Positions 27,459 to 36,248 of a stretch of DNA of 64,000 nucleotides are shown piece by piece. Below the pieces are notes generated by a model. It did no database searches. It saw only the letters and a program-made list of their open reading frames with translations, and had not been told where the DNA came from. How positions within the stretch are numbered: the stretch's first letter is position 1; every line of letters begins with the position of its first letter. A program made the translations under genes and the position numbers. Source of the stretch: CAYMAZ01 sp964428185 (GTDB lineage Bacteria > Bacteroidota > Bacteroidia > Bacteroidales > DTU049); contig CAYRXH010000005.1 of NCBI GenBank assembly GCA_964428185.1, forward strand, positions 13,839 through 77,838, in the 5' to 3' direction.

Positions 27459-28866
27459 AATCGTGAATAAATTTAAAATCAGAGTATTGTAAATCTGCAA
27501 AAAATCTAAATATTCCTGTTGAGCCGTTTCTATTTTTTGTTATTTCTGCAACACCTAATTTCATTAAAATATCTTTTGATTCAGGATATGCATCAATAAG
27601 GTCGGGATAATTAGCAAATCTGTTTAGAAGCATAATTTGTGTTGAAGCGTCTCTAATTCTTGTAGAGCCTTTGAAATGTTTTTCTCTTGGTCTATAGGCA
27701 GTTTTTAGATTAGTAGTATCTAGTTGTTCATCAGTAAAGTGATGAAGAACTATAATATAAGACTTAATTTTATTAACATAACAAGCATTTCTGATATTAT
27801 ATATTTCTCTTGCAATAGTATCATCAATTCTTACTTGATTTTCTTTATTTCCATGATCGTTGAGTAACATTAGATTATCAATTATTAAGATATTAAATCT
27901 ATCTGGTCTTTTAGAAACAAAAGCCTTGTATTCTGTGTTAATATCAATAATTGATCTTGGTTGTTCTACAATATCAACATCATATTTAGAGAAAATATTT
28001 CTATAGGATAATACAGTATGAAGTTCAAGTTCAGACATTTTATAGTTCTTACCTTCCATCTGTTCATCTGTTAATCCTATCATTGGTGAAAGAAAACATC
28101 TAACAAGTTTATTTGCATCATCTTCTAAACTGTACCATTTTATACTTATTCTATCAGAGTTATATTTTAAGAGTTCTCTTATAAGAGCAATAACGAGTCT
28201 TGTTTTTCCTGAACCTGATTTACCACCAATTAATAATGTATTATTTTCTGATATTAAGGCAAATTTGTCAATAACTTCATTATTAAATGGTATCCATTGC
28301 TCTTTTAATAAATTATCGTTATTATGAATATTATAGATATTCATAATGACATCATCTATATTTTTAGAAAACTCTTTTTGTTCCAACATTCTTGTCCATT
28401 CTACTAATTTAGTTAATGAACTGTTTGTTACAGAAATTATATCAAATGGGTCATTGTTGTCAAATGATTTATTAACAGCATTATGACAAATGTTGATAAT
28501 TTCTCTTAAAATATACTTTTCTACGATGTATAAAGCATATTTAACAGTGTCATTAGCGTATAAAAAGTTTCTTGTTAAATCCATTATATATGATGCACCA
28601 CCTACTTGTTCTAGTTTACCAATGTCACGGAGTTTTTGTATAATATAAGATATTTCAATAGGTTCATCAGATTGAAATAAATTAGATAGTACAGTAAAAA
28701 TTATTTGATGTGCTTCTTTGAAAAAGTGAAATGGTTTAATTATGTTAATTGTGAAATGAAATGTTTTAGGATTAGAAATAATCATACCTAAATATGTAGC
28801 TTCAATATCAACACATTCAGGTAATTTTTTTTCAAAATCCTGAAAAAGTTTAATAGATTTTGTCAT
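27448..28866 (-). CDS. dnaB: Replicative DnaB-family helicase
   Basis: 472 aa with the normal DnaB layout. The N-terminal domain (IEATYLGMIISNPKTF, VGGASYIMDLTRN) is followed by a RecA-like core with Walker A GKSGSGKT at 215-222, Walker B LIIDNLML near 331-338, and the region FKGSTRIRDAST near 395-405, where DnaB helicases have their Q-rich and arginine-finger motifs. It is the hexameric helicase that would unwind the phage fork, with the nearby clamp, SSB-like protein, RusA and nucleases forming the replication/recombination set. It overlaps the upstream gene by 17 nt and the lysozyme gene by 11 nt, so it is part of a tightly packed operon. Confidence 0.92.
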   Translation of the reverse strand: MTKSIKLFQDFEKKLPECVDIEATYLGMIISNPKTFHFTINIIKPFHFFKEAHQIIFTVLSNLFQSDEPIEISYIIQKLRDIGKLEQVGGASYIMDLTRNFLYANDTVKYALYIVEKYILREIINICHNAVNKSFDNNDPFDIISVTNSSLTKLVEWTRMLEQKEFSKNIDDVIMNIYNIHNNDNLLKEQWIPFNNEVIDKFALISENNTLLIGGKSGSGKTRLVIALIRELLKYNSDRISIKWYSLEDDANKLVRCFLSPMIGLTDEQMEGKNYKMSELELHTVLSYRNIFSKYDVDIVEQPRSIIDINTEYKAFVSKRPDRFNILIIDNLMLLNDHGNKENQVRIDDTIAREIYNIRNACYVNKIKSYIIVLHHFTDEQLDTTNLKTAYRPREKHFKGSTRIRDASTQIMLLNRFANYPDLIDAYPESKDILMKLGVAEITKNRNGSTGIFRFFADLQYSDFKFIHDYGK

Positions 28867-29224
28867 ATTCTTCTCTTAATTTATCAAGGTCGCCAAAAAT
28901 ATAAATACTTCTAGGGTCTTTTCTGGAAATTTTGTTAAAATTTTGCAAGTGCATTTGACTATTTAAGAAATCTATTGGAGATTTAAGTCTTTCATCTTTT
29001 GGGATAAAATCTTTATTAGCTGAAGAATATTTGGCATTCCACCATAGTACATAAGATTCGTATTTATTAATGATATAATCTGCATCTATTAATTTATCTT
29101 CAAATGTATAACCACAAACAGATTGCATTTCATATTTTAATAAATTTAAATCTATTGGTTCAGGATTAATAGCATGCATTTTATTTACATCATACATTGT
29201 AATTGTAACTTTAACTTTTTCCAT
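28850..29224 (-). CDS. Hypothetical protein upstream of dnaB
   Basis: 124 aa, mostly helical and charged (MEKVKVTITMYDVNKMHAIN start). No motif recognised. Its position directly before and overlapping dnaB by 17 nt is where some phages keep a helicase loader or replication accessory protein, but it lacks a P-loop, so this is only a context guess. Confidence 0.55.
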   Translation of the reverse strand: MEKVKVTITMYDVNKMHAINPEPIDLNLLKYEMQSVCGYTFEDKLIDADYIINKYESYVLWWNAKYSSANKDFIPKDERLKSPIDFLNSQMHLQNFNKISRKDPRSIYIFGDLDKLREEYDKIY

Positions 29225-29226
29225 AG

Positions 29227-29805
29227 TTAGTATTTTAATAATTTAATTTTGCTAATAGCGAAAAGTGAATGATCAATTTCTGGTAAAAGGTCAAGTTCGG
29301 TTGAATTAATAATGTTTTCAAAATAATCTATGATGGCGTCTAATGGATAAAAATTATTTACATTACAAATAATAACCCCATGATTATCTTTGTTTACTTC
29401 ATATCCTAGAGGATATGGCCAAATATAGTCCATGTTATCATCCTCAAAATAGTTATATTTTACCATAAGGTCTTGGATGATTTGAACAGCATTAATAAAG
29501 TCAAATTTTCTGTGTGAATCTCTTAGGAAATAAAAACCTACTTTCCATATTTTATCATTTTTAAATAAGTTTTGGATTTCTACTTTATTTTGTACATACA
29601 CATGACCATAATTTTTGTAATATGTTTCAACAGTTTTTGATGGTCCTAATCTTTTAAATTCTTTTAACACATAAGAATTATCATGTGTATCGTCAGTAAC
29701 CCATTTTTTATACGTTTGTATTTCCTTACTGTTTTTAAGAGAAGGAATGTTCCCATTTAGGAACACTCCTTTATTAATAATTAAATTTAACAAATCTCTA
29801 TTCAT
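29227..29805 (-). CDS. rusA-like: RusA-family Holliday junction resolvase
   Basis: 192 aa. The segment RKFDFINAVQIIQDLMVKYN followed by YFEDDNMDYI (about 99-128) matches the RusA core, where acidic residues in D-x-D-N-xx-K and a later DD bind the catalytic metal. Here D102, D112 and D122/D123 are candidates. The N-terminal FLNGNIPSLKN fits the family's G-x-P-x-xK start. RusA enzymes cut four-way junctions as dimers and resolve recombining or branched phage DNA before packaging. The ATG is coupled by a 4-nt overlap to the upstream gene. One RusA aspartate appears replaced (FDF-N), which weakens but does not exclude activity. Confidence 0.65.
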   Translation of the reverse strand: MNRDLLNLIINKGVFLNGNIPSLKNSKEIQTYKKWVTDDTHDNSYVLKEFKRLGPSKTVETYYKNYGHVYVQNKVEIQNLFKNDKIWKVGFYFLRDSHRKFDFINAVQIIQDLMVKYNYFEDDNMDYIWPYPLGYEVNKDNHGVIICNVNNFYPLDAIIDYFENIINSTELDLLPEIDHSLFAISKIKLLKY

Positions 29806-30671
29806 AATGATGTTATGTTTTCGTTAATAAAGGATAAAAAGATAGAACTAAATTCTGTGTTTTGACTAATGATATTAGATATTTCCATTGATTGTGGCTT
29901 ATGAAGGTTAGTACCTATATTATATACTTCGTATCCAGATAGAGTGTTATTGTTTGAGATTGAAAGAGATGATAATATATTTTCTGTAAATTTGGAAATC
30001 TGTCCTTGATTTAGAGCATATATATTTTTATCATTGATATAATTTTTAATAGTATTAGAATCTTTTTCAACTCTAATAGCTGTTAATAAGCCAATAAATT
30101 GAAAACAGTTGTCTAAAGAAAATTCAATATTTTTTAGTTTATTAATTGTATTTTCATGAAAATATATATGTTCTTCATGTTTATAAATCCAATCAGAGAC
30201 GATATCAAACATGTGTGTTAATTTAATATTTTTAGTTGATAAATAGTTATCATAATTAAAGATAGATAAATTATTACATATTTTGATATTTGCCCCTATT
30301 GCTATTTCAATACTATTTTGGTGATATGATATAGCAATTTTAGTGTTCCATTCATCATTACCTGTTTCAATTGAAAATCCAGTTATTAATCTTCTAAACA
30401 CATGAGCTTCTATAGATTTTTCACCTTTAATTTGTTCTACATAAGGCAATACTGAAACACCTGGAATTTTAGAAGGGCCACTATTTGAAACATATATATC
30501 TTCTATATTAGCAATAAATCTTTTATTAATAATATTACTTACATTGTCAATTACATCTACATGTGACATTCCATGTACAGATTTGCCACTAATCATTTTT
30601 TCATCTAATGACAATTTTAGTTCATCAAAAGAGATGATTTCATAGCCATCTTTGAAATTCAATTTTTTCAT
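29802..30671 (-). CDS. Conserved replication-module protein of unknown function
   Basis: 289 aa. It starts MKKLNFKDGYEIISFDELKL. Distinct stretches are GMSHVDVIDNVSNIINKRFI, IPGVSVLPYVEQIKGE and IAISYHQNSIEIAIGANIKI. The last recalls phage proteins of the DUF932 kind, but the match is weak. It sits between a Cas4-like nuclease and RusA, so a role in DNA metabolism is likely from context. No catalytic motif is visible. Confidence 0.55.
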   Translation of the reverse strand: MKKLNFKDGYEIISFDELKLSLDEKMISGKSVHGMSHVDVIDNVSNIINKRFIANIEDIYVSNSGPSKIPGVSVLPYVEQIKGEKSIEAHVFRRLITGFSIETGNDEWNTKIAISYHQNSIEIAIGANIKICNNLSIFNYDNYLSTKNIKLTHMFDIVSDWIYKHEEHIYFHENTINKLKNIEFSLDNCFQFIGLLTAIRVEKDSNTIKNYINDKNIYALNQGQISKFTENILSSLSISNNNTLSGYEVYNIGTNLHKPQSMEISNIISQNTEFSSIFLSFINENITSL

Positions 30672-30689
30672 AATTAAAATTTTAATAAG

Positions 30690-31676
30690 TTAAACAACTT
30701 TAATATTAATTGCTTCCTGACATGAACCTGTATTTTTAGGATTATGAGGACAATCTTTACAATTATTGAAAGAACCAATTTGAGGAAATTCTGTGTCAAA
30801 GCAATATGTTAGTTCTATAATAGTTTGTTTGATTCTTGCATGCATCATTTTGATGTCATCTTCATCTGGGTTGTGCATGAATATTTCTTGGTTCATGTTT
30901 TTAGAATAATCAAAGACCCAATATAAGCATGTTTTTCCTGATAAAAAGTTATATATGTCAAATTGAATATGATCCATATACTCAGGTTTACCCCAAGCAT
31001 ATGGACCAAATGAATTATTAATGTTTTCTGTTAGTTTAAGGTCAATTACACAATCAATAAATTCATTTTGATGATAAATGGGATGTACGATATCGACAAT
31101 ACCTTTTATATAAAATGTAAATCTATCATCATATTCAGTTTGATAATTGATTTTGTATTTGATTTGTGTATTTATACCAGGAAGTATATTTATTCCATAT
31201 TGTTGGCAAAGCCGTTTAAATTCTATAGCTTGATTTTCAATGCGTATTTGGTCTAGGGTTTTTTGTCCTAATGGTTTTACAGTTCTTGGCAAATCCAATA
31301 TTTTATCATTACTTGATGTACCACCTAAACACAATGTTTCAAAGTAATTACCTTTTAACATTGGTAAAGATTTTATGACAGAATGAGATTTGATAATAAA
31401 ACAAGTATATATTTTAAAAGGACAATAATTTAATACTGTTCCTTTATTAGTAGTAAATTGTTTTATTAAACTTTGAGAGATATTAATAATTGGTTTGCCA
31501 TTATCATATTTTAATACAGCATTGGTATTATATTTGACACTATCGATAGTGTTATCATTTTTAGCATTGCCAAAAGCAACAGGAATAGTAGCAAATTTAG
31601 TATTTTTTTCATCGTTTTTAATATTATCATCAGTTATTGGGTTTTTTTTTAGATATTTATCAAAGATAGAATTCAT
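30690..31676 (-). CDS. Cas4/RecB-like PD-(D/E)XK nuclease with iron-sulfur cysteines
   Basis: 328 aa. The pattern fits the Cas4/AddB-like exonuclease group: one Cys before the core (NYC, C85), a glutamate (E113 in GNYFETL), GIVD (D195), IDLK (D212, K214), QFDIY (Q238, Y242), then three C-terminal Cys (C306, C309, C319 in CKDCPHNPKNTGSC). Four such cysteines hold a 4Fe-4S cluster in Cas4 and AddB. Such enzymes trim DNA ends in recombination and replication. Here it is coupled by a 4-nt overlap to the SSB-like gene upstream and precedes RusA and dnaB. A residue-by-residue active-site match is visible, but family membership was not checked by search. Confidence 0.75.
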   Translation of the reverse strand: MNSIFDKYLKKNPITDDNIKNDEKNTKFATIPVAFGNAKNDNTIDSVKYNTNAVLKYDNGKPIINISQSLIKQFTTNKGTVLNYCPFKIYTCFIIKSHSVIKSLPMLKGNYFETLCLGGTSSNDKILDLPRTVKPLGQKTLDQIRIENQAIEFKRLCQQYGINILPGINTQIKYKINYQTEYDDRFTFYIKGIVDIVHPIYHQNEFIDCVIDLKLTENINNSFGPYAWGKPEYMDHIQFDIYNFLSGKTCLYWVFDYSKNMNQEIFMHNPDEDDIKMMHARIKQTIIELTYCFDTEFPQIGSFNNCKDCPHNPKNTGSCQEAINIKVV

Positions 31677-32113
31677 GATTTTAGTTTATTTTCAAACTCA
31701 TTTTTTAATTTGATAGATATTTCACAAAGTCTGTATGCAGTTTCTTCTATTTTATTAATATCAAGTTTACTGTGACAGACAAGCATTATGGCATTTGAAA
31801 TTGCATTACCTACCATTGGTCCAACAGTATCAAGTGGTCTGGAGAAATTGGTATGAGGATTTTTTGGAACAGGGGTATTATCAGTTTTAATAGGAGTTAT
31901 TTTATAGTATTTTTCGTTATTAGAGTTTAATTTTAATTCCATATTATAACTAATCAAATCTCCTTTGATAAATTTAGTTTGTTCTTTGGATTGAGAAATA
32001 TATTCGCCTGTATCTCCATTTTCAAAACTAATTTTGTGAACATAGAAAGAGCCATAATTGTTACTAAATTCTCTTTCAAATTTTACTTCTAATACTTTGC
32101 TTTGTTTAATCAT
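31673..32113 (-). CDS. SSB-like OB-fold protein, first gene of the replication operon
   Basis: 146 aa. The first 75 residues alternate beta strands in OB-fold style (FYVHKISFENGDTGEYISQS, FIKGDLISYNMEL, KYYKITPI), then a proline-rich linker and a helical C terminus that lacks an acidic SSB tip. Likely a single-strand DNA binding or recombination mediator protein. It differs from the plus-strand SSB at 42813, which has the acidic tip. A candidate -7 box lies 32 nt upstream. Confidence 0.5.
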   Translation of the reverse strand: MIKQSKVLEVKFEREFSNNYGSFYVHKISFENGDTGEYISQSKEQTKFIKGDLISYNMELKLNSNNEKYYKITPIKTDNTPVPKNPHTNFSRPLDTVGPMVGNAISNAIMLVCHSKLDINKIEETAYRLCEISIKLKNEFENKLKS

Positions 32114-32144
32114 TGGTTTAGGTTTTAATGGTTAATAAAAAATA

Positions 32145-32152
32145 CAAAGTTA
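32145..32152 (-). promoter_or_regulatory. Candidate promoter of the replication operon (-7 TAACTTTG)
   Basis: The minus strand reads TAACTTTG, a full match to TAnnTTTG, 32 nt before the ATG at 32113. The -33 position has only TTTA (complement of 32172-32175) instead of TTTG. It lies just downstream, in transcription direction, of the long hairpin at 32284-32347. Confidence 0.5.
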
Positions 32153-32283
32153 AATATAAATACTAAGATATTAAAGGAAAATTTGTTAAATTATATTTTA
32201 TTATATGTTTTAATATTTTAGTATTTATGAGTATGGGATTATATTATGTAATTTAATTTAATTTAATTAGTGGTTTAGATTAA

Positions 32284-32347
32284 TTTTAAGAGGACTTTAT
32301 TATAAAGATAGTATCAGGTACTACTTCGTGATAAAGTCCTCTTAAAA
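32284..32347. other. Perfect 17-bp inverted repeat with 30-nt loop
   Basis: TTTTAAGAGGACTTTAT (32284-32300) is an exact inverted copy of 32331-32347. The loop holds a second small hairpin, TAGTA-TCAGG-TACTA. It follows the SbcC-like gene and precedes the replication operon promoter, so it may end one transcript or mark a processing point. No long T tract follows on the minus strand, so a simple terminator is not certain. The rest of the 256-nt spacer (32114-32369) holds no gene I can support. Confidence 0.7.
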
Positions 32348-32369
32348 ACGTTTAAAATGGATAAAATGA

Positions 32370-34139
32370 CTATTCTTCTATTAGGGCTTCTACTTTTAAT
32401 CCACCTTGTGGAATAACTTTTTCTAATAAAACAATAGCTTTATTATTAACAGCTAGTTCATGCAAAATCTTTAATCTTTCATTATCAAAACTTTCACCTC
32501 TACCAACCAAAAGAATAGGAAAATGAGAATTAAGTTTTAAAAGTATCTTGCATGCAATTATCATTTGTTTAGATTGAGATATTTGTGTATCAGATAATGG
32601 TAAATAATCATTATCATGAAGAACGTAAATACAATCATCTTCTATTTTAATATCTTCTAATATAGGATTATTTTTAATTAGTAATTTTTTCTGTTCTCTT
32701 AGTGATTCTATCTTTTCATCTAATTCTTGTTTAGCAATGGAACATTCATAGTATTTCTTTTGTGCTTCTTCATAATCTTGATACTTATAGAGTGTTGAAT
32801 TTATTAATTTTTCCATTTCCAATGCTTGAAGATATTTTTCTTCTAAGATATCATCAGGAACAAAGTTAAGTTCTGATAGTTCTTTAGTTATTTCATCTTT
32901 CTTAATGTTATATCTTCTTTCAATATCAGTTTTTTCTTCAATTAAGTTATTATATTCATTTTTTAAGTCATTGATAGTTTTATTAATAATATCAATTCTT
33001 TGATTGATTTTATTAATAATATCATCATATGATGTTTTTATAAGTTCAAGATTATCATTAAGAGATTGCATTTTTATAGAAATAGATTTCTTTTCTTCAT
33101 ATTCTGTTTTTGTCTTTTTTATTTCGTCTTCTATTTCTAAAATATCTTTTGATATTAGTTCTTTTTCAGTGTCTGTTATATTTATTTCTTTTAATCTTTT
33201 AGAATAGTGTGCTATATCAGTGTATATGGGTGTTCGTAAATCATAATTAATTTTTTCTTTTTCTGTTAGGTCAAGATATAGATTACGAACATTTTCATCT
33301 AGACATTTAAGGAATATTTCGGATTGTTTTTTTCTGCCTTCTGCTGTTTTTCCCCATGATACAAATTCTTCAGCGGTAAAGTCTTGATATGAGAATATGT
33401 CTCTTATAGAAGTTATAGAATGTGTTCTTATACCTTTATTATTTACCATTGTAAATTTGACTTTACCATCTTTATGAGCTTCCATTGTCACTGAATATGT
33501 ATTTCCGTCAGGGGTATCAATAATACCTGTTATCAAAGACTCTTGTTCGCCTATGGATACTGGTATTTTTGTATCATTCTTTGCTTTTATTAAACTTTTG
33601 AAGGCTTCTAATATAGACGATTTTCCTACTTCGTTTTGTCCAGATATTATATATACATTACTATTATTCAATTCTACATTTAAGTTCTTTATTAACTTAT
33701 AGTTCTTAATGTGAAATTTTATATTGAATGTATAATCATTATCTGTGGTTGTTTCATTTTCATTAATCAATGATGATGGTATTTCTTCTTTTGAAGGATT
33801 ATTATTAGAAGAAATACTTTCTTCTTCAGGTGAGGAAGAAAGTATTTCAGGTGTATCAGGGCTATTGATTACAAGAACATCATTTTCATCAATATTAACC
33901 AGTTCAAAATAGGTTTCATCTAATTCTGTATCTGAGAAATTATTATGTACTATACTGAAATATTTGTTATATTCATCCAGTACATCAATAATATGAATAT
34001 AAGAATCATATTTTTTACTGTATAGAATCATACCTTTTTTAAGAGGCAAGAAAGTTTTAAAATAAAATTCTTCTTTTAATGCTAAGTGATTATTGTCTGT
34101 TTCTTTTATTTTTGAGATTTTGACAATTATTGTTTTCAT
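32370..34139 (-). CDS. SbcC/RecF/SMC-like ATPase with coiled coil
   Basis: 589 aa. An N-terminal segment (1-95, unknown) and an acidic Ser-rich linker lead to a split ABC-type ATPase: FHIKNYKLIKNLNVEL, Walker A GQNEVGKS at 167-174, a long coiled coil (about 290-490), then the signature region LSDTQISQSKQM, a degenerate Walker B (FPILLVGRGESFDNERL) and a switch-like VVLLEK-type strand. This is the SbcC/Rad50/RecF layout used for DNA end processing or recombination. No SbcD-like nuclease is adjacent; the nearby Cas4-like or VRR-NUC enzymes could partner it, which is inference. The acidic Walker B residue looks changed (GRGESFD where DE is usual). Confidence 0.75.
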   Translation of the reverse strand: MKTIIVKISKIKETDNNHLALKEEFYFKTFLPLKKGMILYSKKYDSYIHIIDVLDEYNKYFSIVHNNFSDTELDETYFELVNIDENDVLVINSPDTPEILSSSPEEESISSNNNPSKEEIPSSLINENETTTDNDYTFNIKFHIKNYKLIKNLNVELNNSNVYIISGQNEVGKSSILEAFKSLIKAKNDTKIPVSIGEQESLITGIIDTPDGNTYSVTMEAHKDGKVKFTMVNNKGIRTHSITSIRDIFSYQDFTAEEFVSWGKTAEGRKKQSEIFLKCLDENVRNLYLDLTEKEKINYDLRTPIYTDIAHYSKRLKEINITDTEKELISKDILEIEDEIKKTKTEYEEKKSISIKMQSLNDNLELIKTSYDDIINKINQRIDIINKTINDLKNEYNNLIEEKTDIERRYNIKKDEITKELSELNFVPDDILEEKYLQALEMEKLINSTLYKYQDYEEAQKKYYECSIAKQELDEKIESLREQKKLLIKNNPILEDIKIEDDCIYVLHDNDYLPLSDTQISQSKQMIIACKILLKLNSHFPILLVGRGESFDNERLKILHELAVNNKAIVLLEKVIPQGGLKVEALIEE

Positions 34140-34290
34140 GGTTATGATGTTTTTGATTAATTAATTCATTTAATTGAACAAGTTCTTCAATACAATCTGA
34201 ACATATTGTATATTCTCCTGGGTAATATGCATGATTGCATCTTAAACAAACTATTTTCTTTTTGTTTTTTGGATTATGTAAGTTTTTCAT
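34090..34290 (-). CDS. Small zinc-binding protein
   Basis: 66 aa from the ATG at 34290. CLRC and CSDC, 14 residues apart, form a zinc ribbon after a basic start (MKNLHNPKNKKKIV); the tail is His/Asn/Arg-rich. The same frame is open further upstream into the neighbouring solenoid gene, but that extension is an antisense-free shadow and the short version fits the spacing. It overlaps the SbcC-like gene by 50 nt. Confidence 0.5.
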   Translation of the reverse strand: MKNLHNPKNKKKIVCLRCNHAYYPGEYTICSDCIEELVQLNELINQKHHNHENNNCQNLKNKRNRQ

Positions 34291-34309
34291 ATTTTCTTTT
34301 ACTATAATT

Positions 34310-35386
34310 TTATTTTTTGTTTTTGTGGTTATTTTGTTTAATGGTAAAATTATTATTATTATCAAGAATATATTCAGTATTTGGCAATATATTGTTTTCA
34401 CCCACATAAACTGTGACAGTCCTAATAACATTATACGAATCTCTGTATTCAAGTGATAACATTGAATTATCGCCGCCTTTAACACTCGAACCGATACCAC
34501 CTTTTAGTTTGGAATTATTGCCACCTGATATGATAGAATGGTCACCACTGTTAATAATAGTATCATTTCCACCACTTACTATTGAGCCATAATCTGTTGT
34601 AATAAAAGAATAATCACCACCTTGAACTTCTGCCCAGTTTCTACAAGTAATAACAGATCTATTACCTCCTGTTGCTGTGGATTGCATGCCTCCTGAGATT
34701 ACAGATTCATTACCACCTGTTATTATTGTGCCAGAACCACCTGTAATGAATGAATTATTACCTCCTTCAATAAAGGATTTATTACCTCCTGTAATTGTTG
34801 AATAGTTTCCACCTTTAACTTTTGACCAGTGACCTCCTACGATTACAGAATCATTACCACCTGTAACAGTAGAGCCATTCCCTCCCCTAATAATAGACAT
34901 GTTGCCGCCAGTTACTTGAGAAAGGTCGCCTCCTATGACGTTAGAAAAATCACCTCCTTTGATTATAGAATAGTCTCCTCCAACAGCAACTTCTCCGTTA
35001 CCTACAACAATTGTAGCTCCTATTATACCTATATTACCATAGACATTTGCTATAATGTTTGTAGCTGTTTCTCTATCTCCTACATATATTACATTGCCAC
35101 CTTTAAATTTAACTTTACCATTAAGGTCTATGATTCCTTTTTCTTTTACTTCTAATACCATCCATAATGCATCATCGTTTGTATAAAATAAAGTACCATC
35201 ACCTCGTCCTTTTAAAGCACCGTGCAAACCTTTGCCAAAAATAGGTGAAGGATTCCAATCAGGTGCTTCTACCCAACCTGACATAGGATATTGAAAATGT
35301 TCAAAATTGGAACAATTATTTTTATCATTTGTTCTTAATACTAATACATGACCTTTTTTTACTTTAAACTCTTTTTCTCTTTTCAT
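34310..35386 (-). CDS. GG-repeat solenoid protein (paralogue 2, longest)
   Basis: 358 aa. The same N-terminal domain as the genes at 21954 and 35461 (GHVLVLRTNDKNNC, FQYPMSGWVEAPDW, GKGLHGALKGRGDGTLF, LWMVLEV). About 22 short repeats follow (GGNxSxIxGG, TGG and similar, residues about 125-300), predicting a long flat beta-solenoid, then a short cap (VGENNILPNTEYILD). Compared with the 21954 copy the protein is very similar, but the DNA is AT-rich like the rest of the phage. Unknown role; a scaffold or binding surface is more likely than an enzyme. Confidence 0.7.
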   Translation of the reverse strand: MKREKEFKVKKGHVLVLRTNDKNNCSNFEHFQYPMSGWVEAPDWNPSPIFGKGLHGALKGRGDGTLFYTNDDALWMVLEVKEKGIIDLNGKVKFKGGNVIYVGDRETATNIIANVYGNIGIIGATIVVGNGEVAVGGDYSIIKGGDFSNVIGGDLSQVTGGNMSIIRGGNGSTVTGGNDSVIVGGHWSKVKGGNYSTITGGNKSFIEGGNNSFITGGSGTIITGGNESVISGGMQSTATGGNRSVITCRNWAEVQGGDYSFITTDYGSIVSGGNDTIINSGDHSIISGGNNSKLKGGIGSSVKGGDNSMLSLEYRDSYNVIRTVTVYVGENNILPNTEYILDNNNNFTIKQNNHKNKK

Positions 35387-35405
35387 ATTGCTTTTTTTAA
35401 AGTTA

Positions 35406-35448
35406 AACCCAAATCCATCATTATTGATTCTAATGACAGATTTGGGTT
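35406..35448. other. Hairpin between the two solenoid genes
   Basis: AACCCAAATC (35406-35415) pairs with GATTTGGGTT (35439-35448) over a 23-nt loop. On the minus strand it directly follows the stop of the 35461-36210 gene and is followed by TTTAACTTTA, which is both a weak U-rich end and one base off a TAnnTTTG promoter box for the next gene. It may be a weak terminator or a leader structure. Confidence 0.45.
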
Positions 35449-35460
35449 AAAAATGAATTA

Positions 35461-36210
35461 TCAACAATTTAATGAAAAATTATTGTTTATATCTAATGTG
35501 TAATATACATTTGGTCTTAGTCCATTTTCTCCAACCTTTGCAACAAAAGATTTACCAACAGAATTTTTTAGTATTATGGTAGTATTATTTCCCCCAGATG
35601 CTATTGTTCCATAGTCTCCTATTATTATTGAGTCTTCTCCAACTTTTACTTCACAATATTTATCTGCATATACAACTGAACTGTTACCTCCTGTTATTGT
35701 TGAGTTATGACCTCCCATTATAGTTGTATCATCTCCTCCTTTTAATATAGATTCACCACCTCCTTTTATTAAACAGTTATTACCACCTGTTAAATTTGAC
35801 ATATAACCTCCTGTTATTATTTGAATATCTCCTGTTGTTGCTTCCAATCCTATTACTCCTATGTTACCATATACATTGGATATAATAGTTGCTGCTGTTC
35901 GCATGTTACCAGAATATAATATAGTACCCATTCTGAAACGTACAAAACCATCATATTCTATTATATCTTGTTCAGATACTTCTAATACTGACCATATTGA
36001 ATCTTCACTATAATTTAATAAATGTCCATTACCACAACCTTTTAACATACCTTCTAAACCACCAATACGTGTTTGTGAATAAAAATTTTCGTCTTCTATA
36101 ATTCCTAATCTCGGAAATTGAATACCATGACGAGAACAATTATTTTTGTCATTTGAACATAATACTAATACATGACCTTCTTTTAACTGAATTTTATTTA
36201 TTGTTTCCAT
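35461..36210 (-). CDS. GG-repeat solenoid protein (paralogue 3, shortest and most diverged)
   Basis: 249 aa. The shared N-terminal domain is clear but diverged (GHVLVLCSNDKNNCSRHGIQ, GGLEGMLKGCGNGHLLNYS, IWSVLEVSEQDIIEYDG). Only about ten repeats follow (GGYMSNLTGGNNCLIKGG and on). The C-terminal cap VGENGLRPNVYYTLD matches paralogue 2. An AGGAG ribosome site lies 12 nt before the ATG. Tandem paralogues 2 and 3 suggest local duplication with repeat loss or gain. Confidence 0.65.
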   Translation of the reverse strand: METINKIQLKEGHVLVLCSNDKNNCSRHGIQFPRLGIIEDENFYSQTRIGGLEGMLKGCGNGHLLNYSEDSIWSVLEVSEQDIIEYDGFVRFRMGTILYSGNMRTAATIISNVYGNIGVIGLEATTGDIQIITGGYMSNLTGGNNCLIKGGGESILKGGDDTTIMGGHNSTITGGNSSVVYADKYCEVKVGEDSIIIGDYGTIASGGNNTTIILKNSVGKSFVAKVGENGLRPNVYYTLDINNNFSLNC

Positions 36211-36248
36211 TTCTTTTTTTCTCCTATTATTTTGTTAAATTATTATTT

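Noticed and set aside
34090..34500. Long version (136 aa) of the small zinc protein
   Set aside because: Its first 70 residues read through the end of the neighbouring solenoid gene and are low-complexity hydrophobic; the ATG at 34290 gives a compact zinc ribbon.
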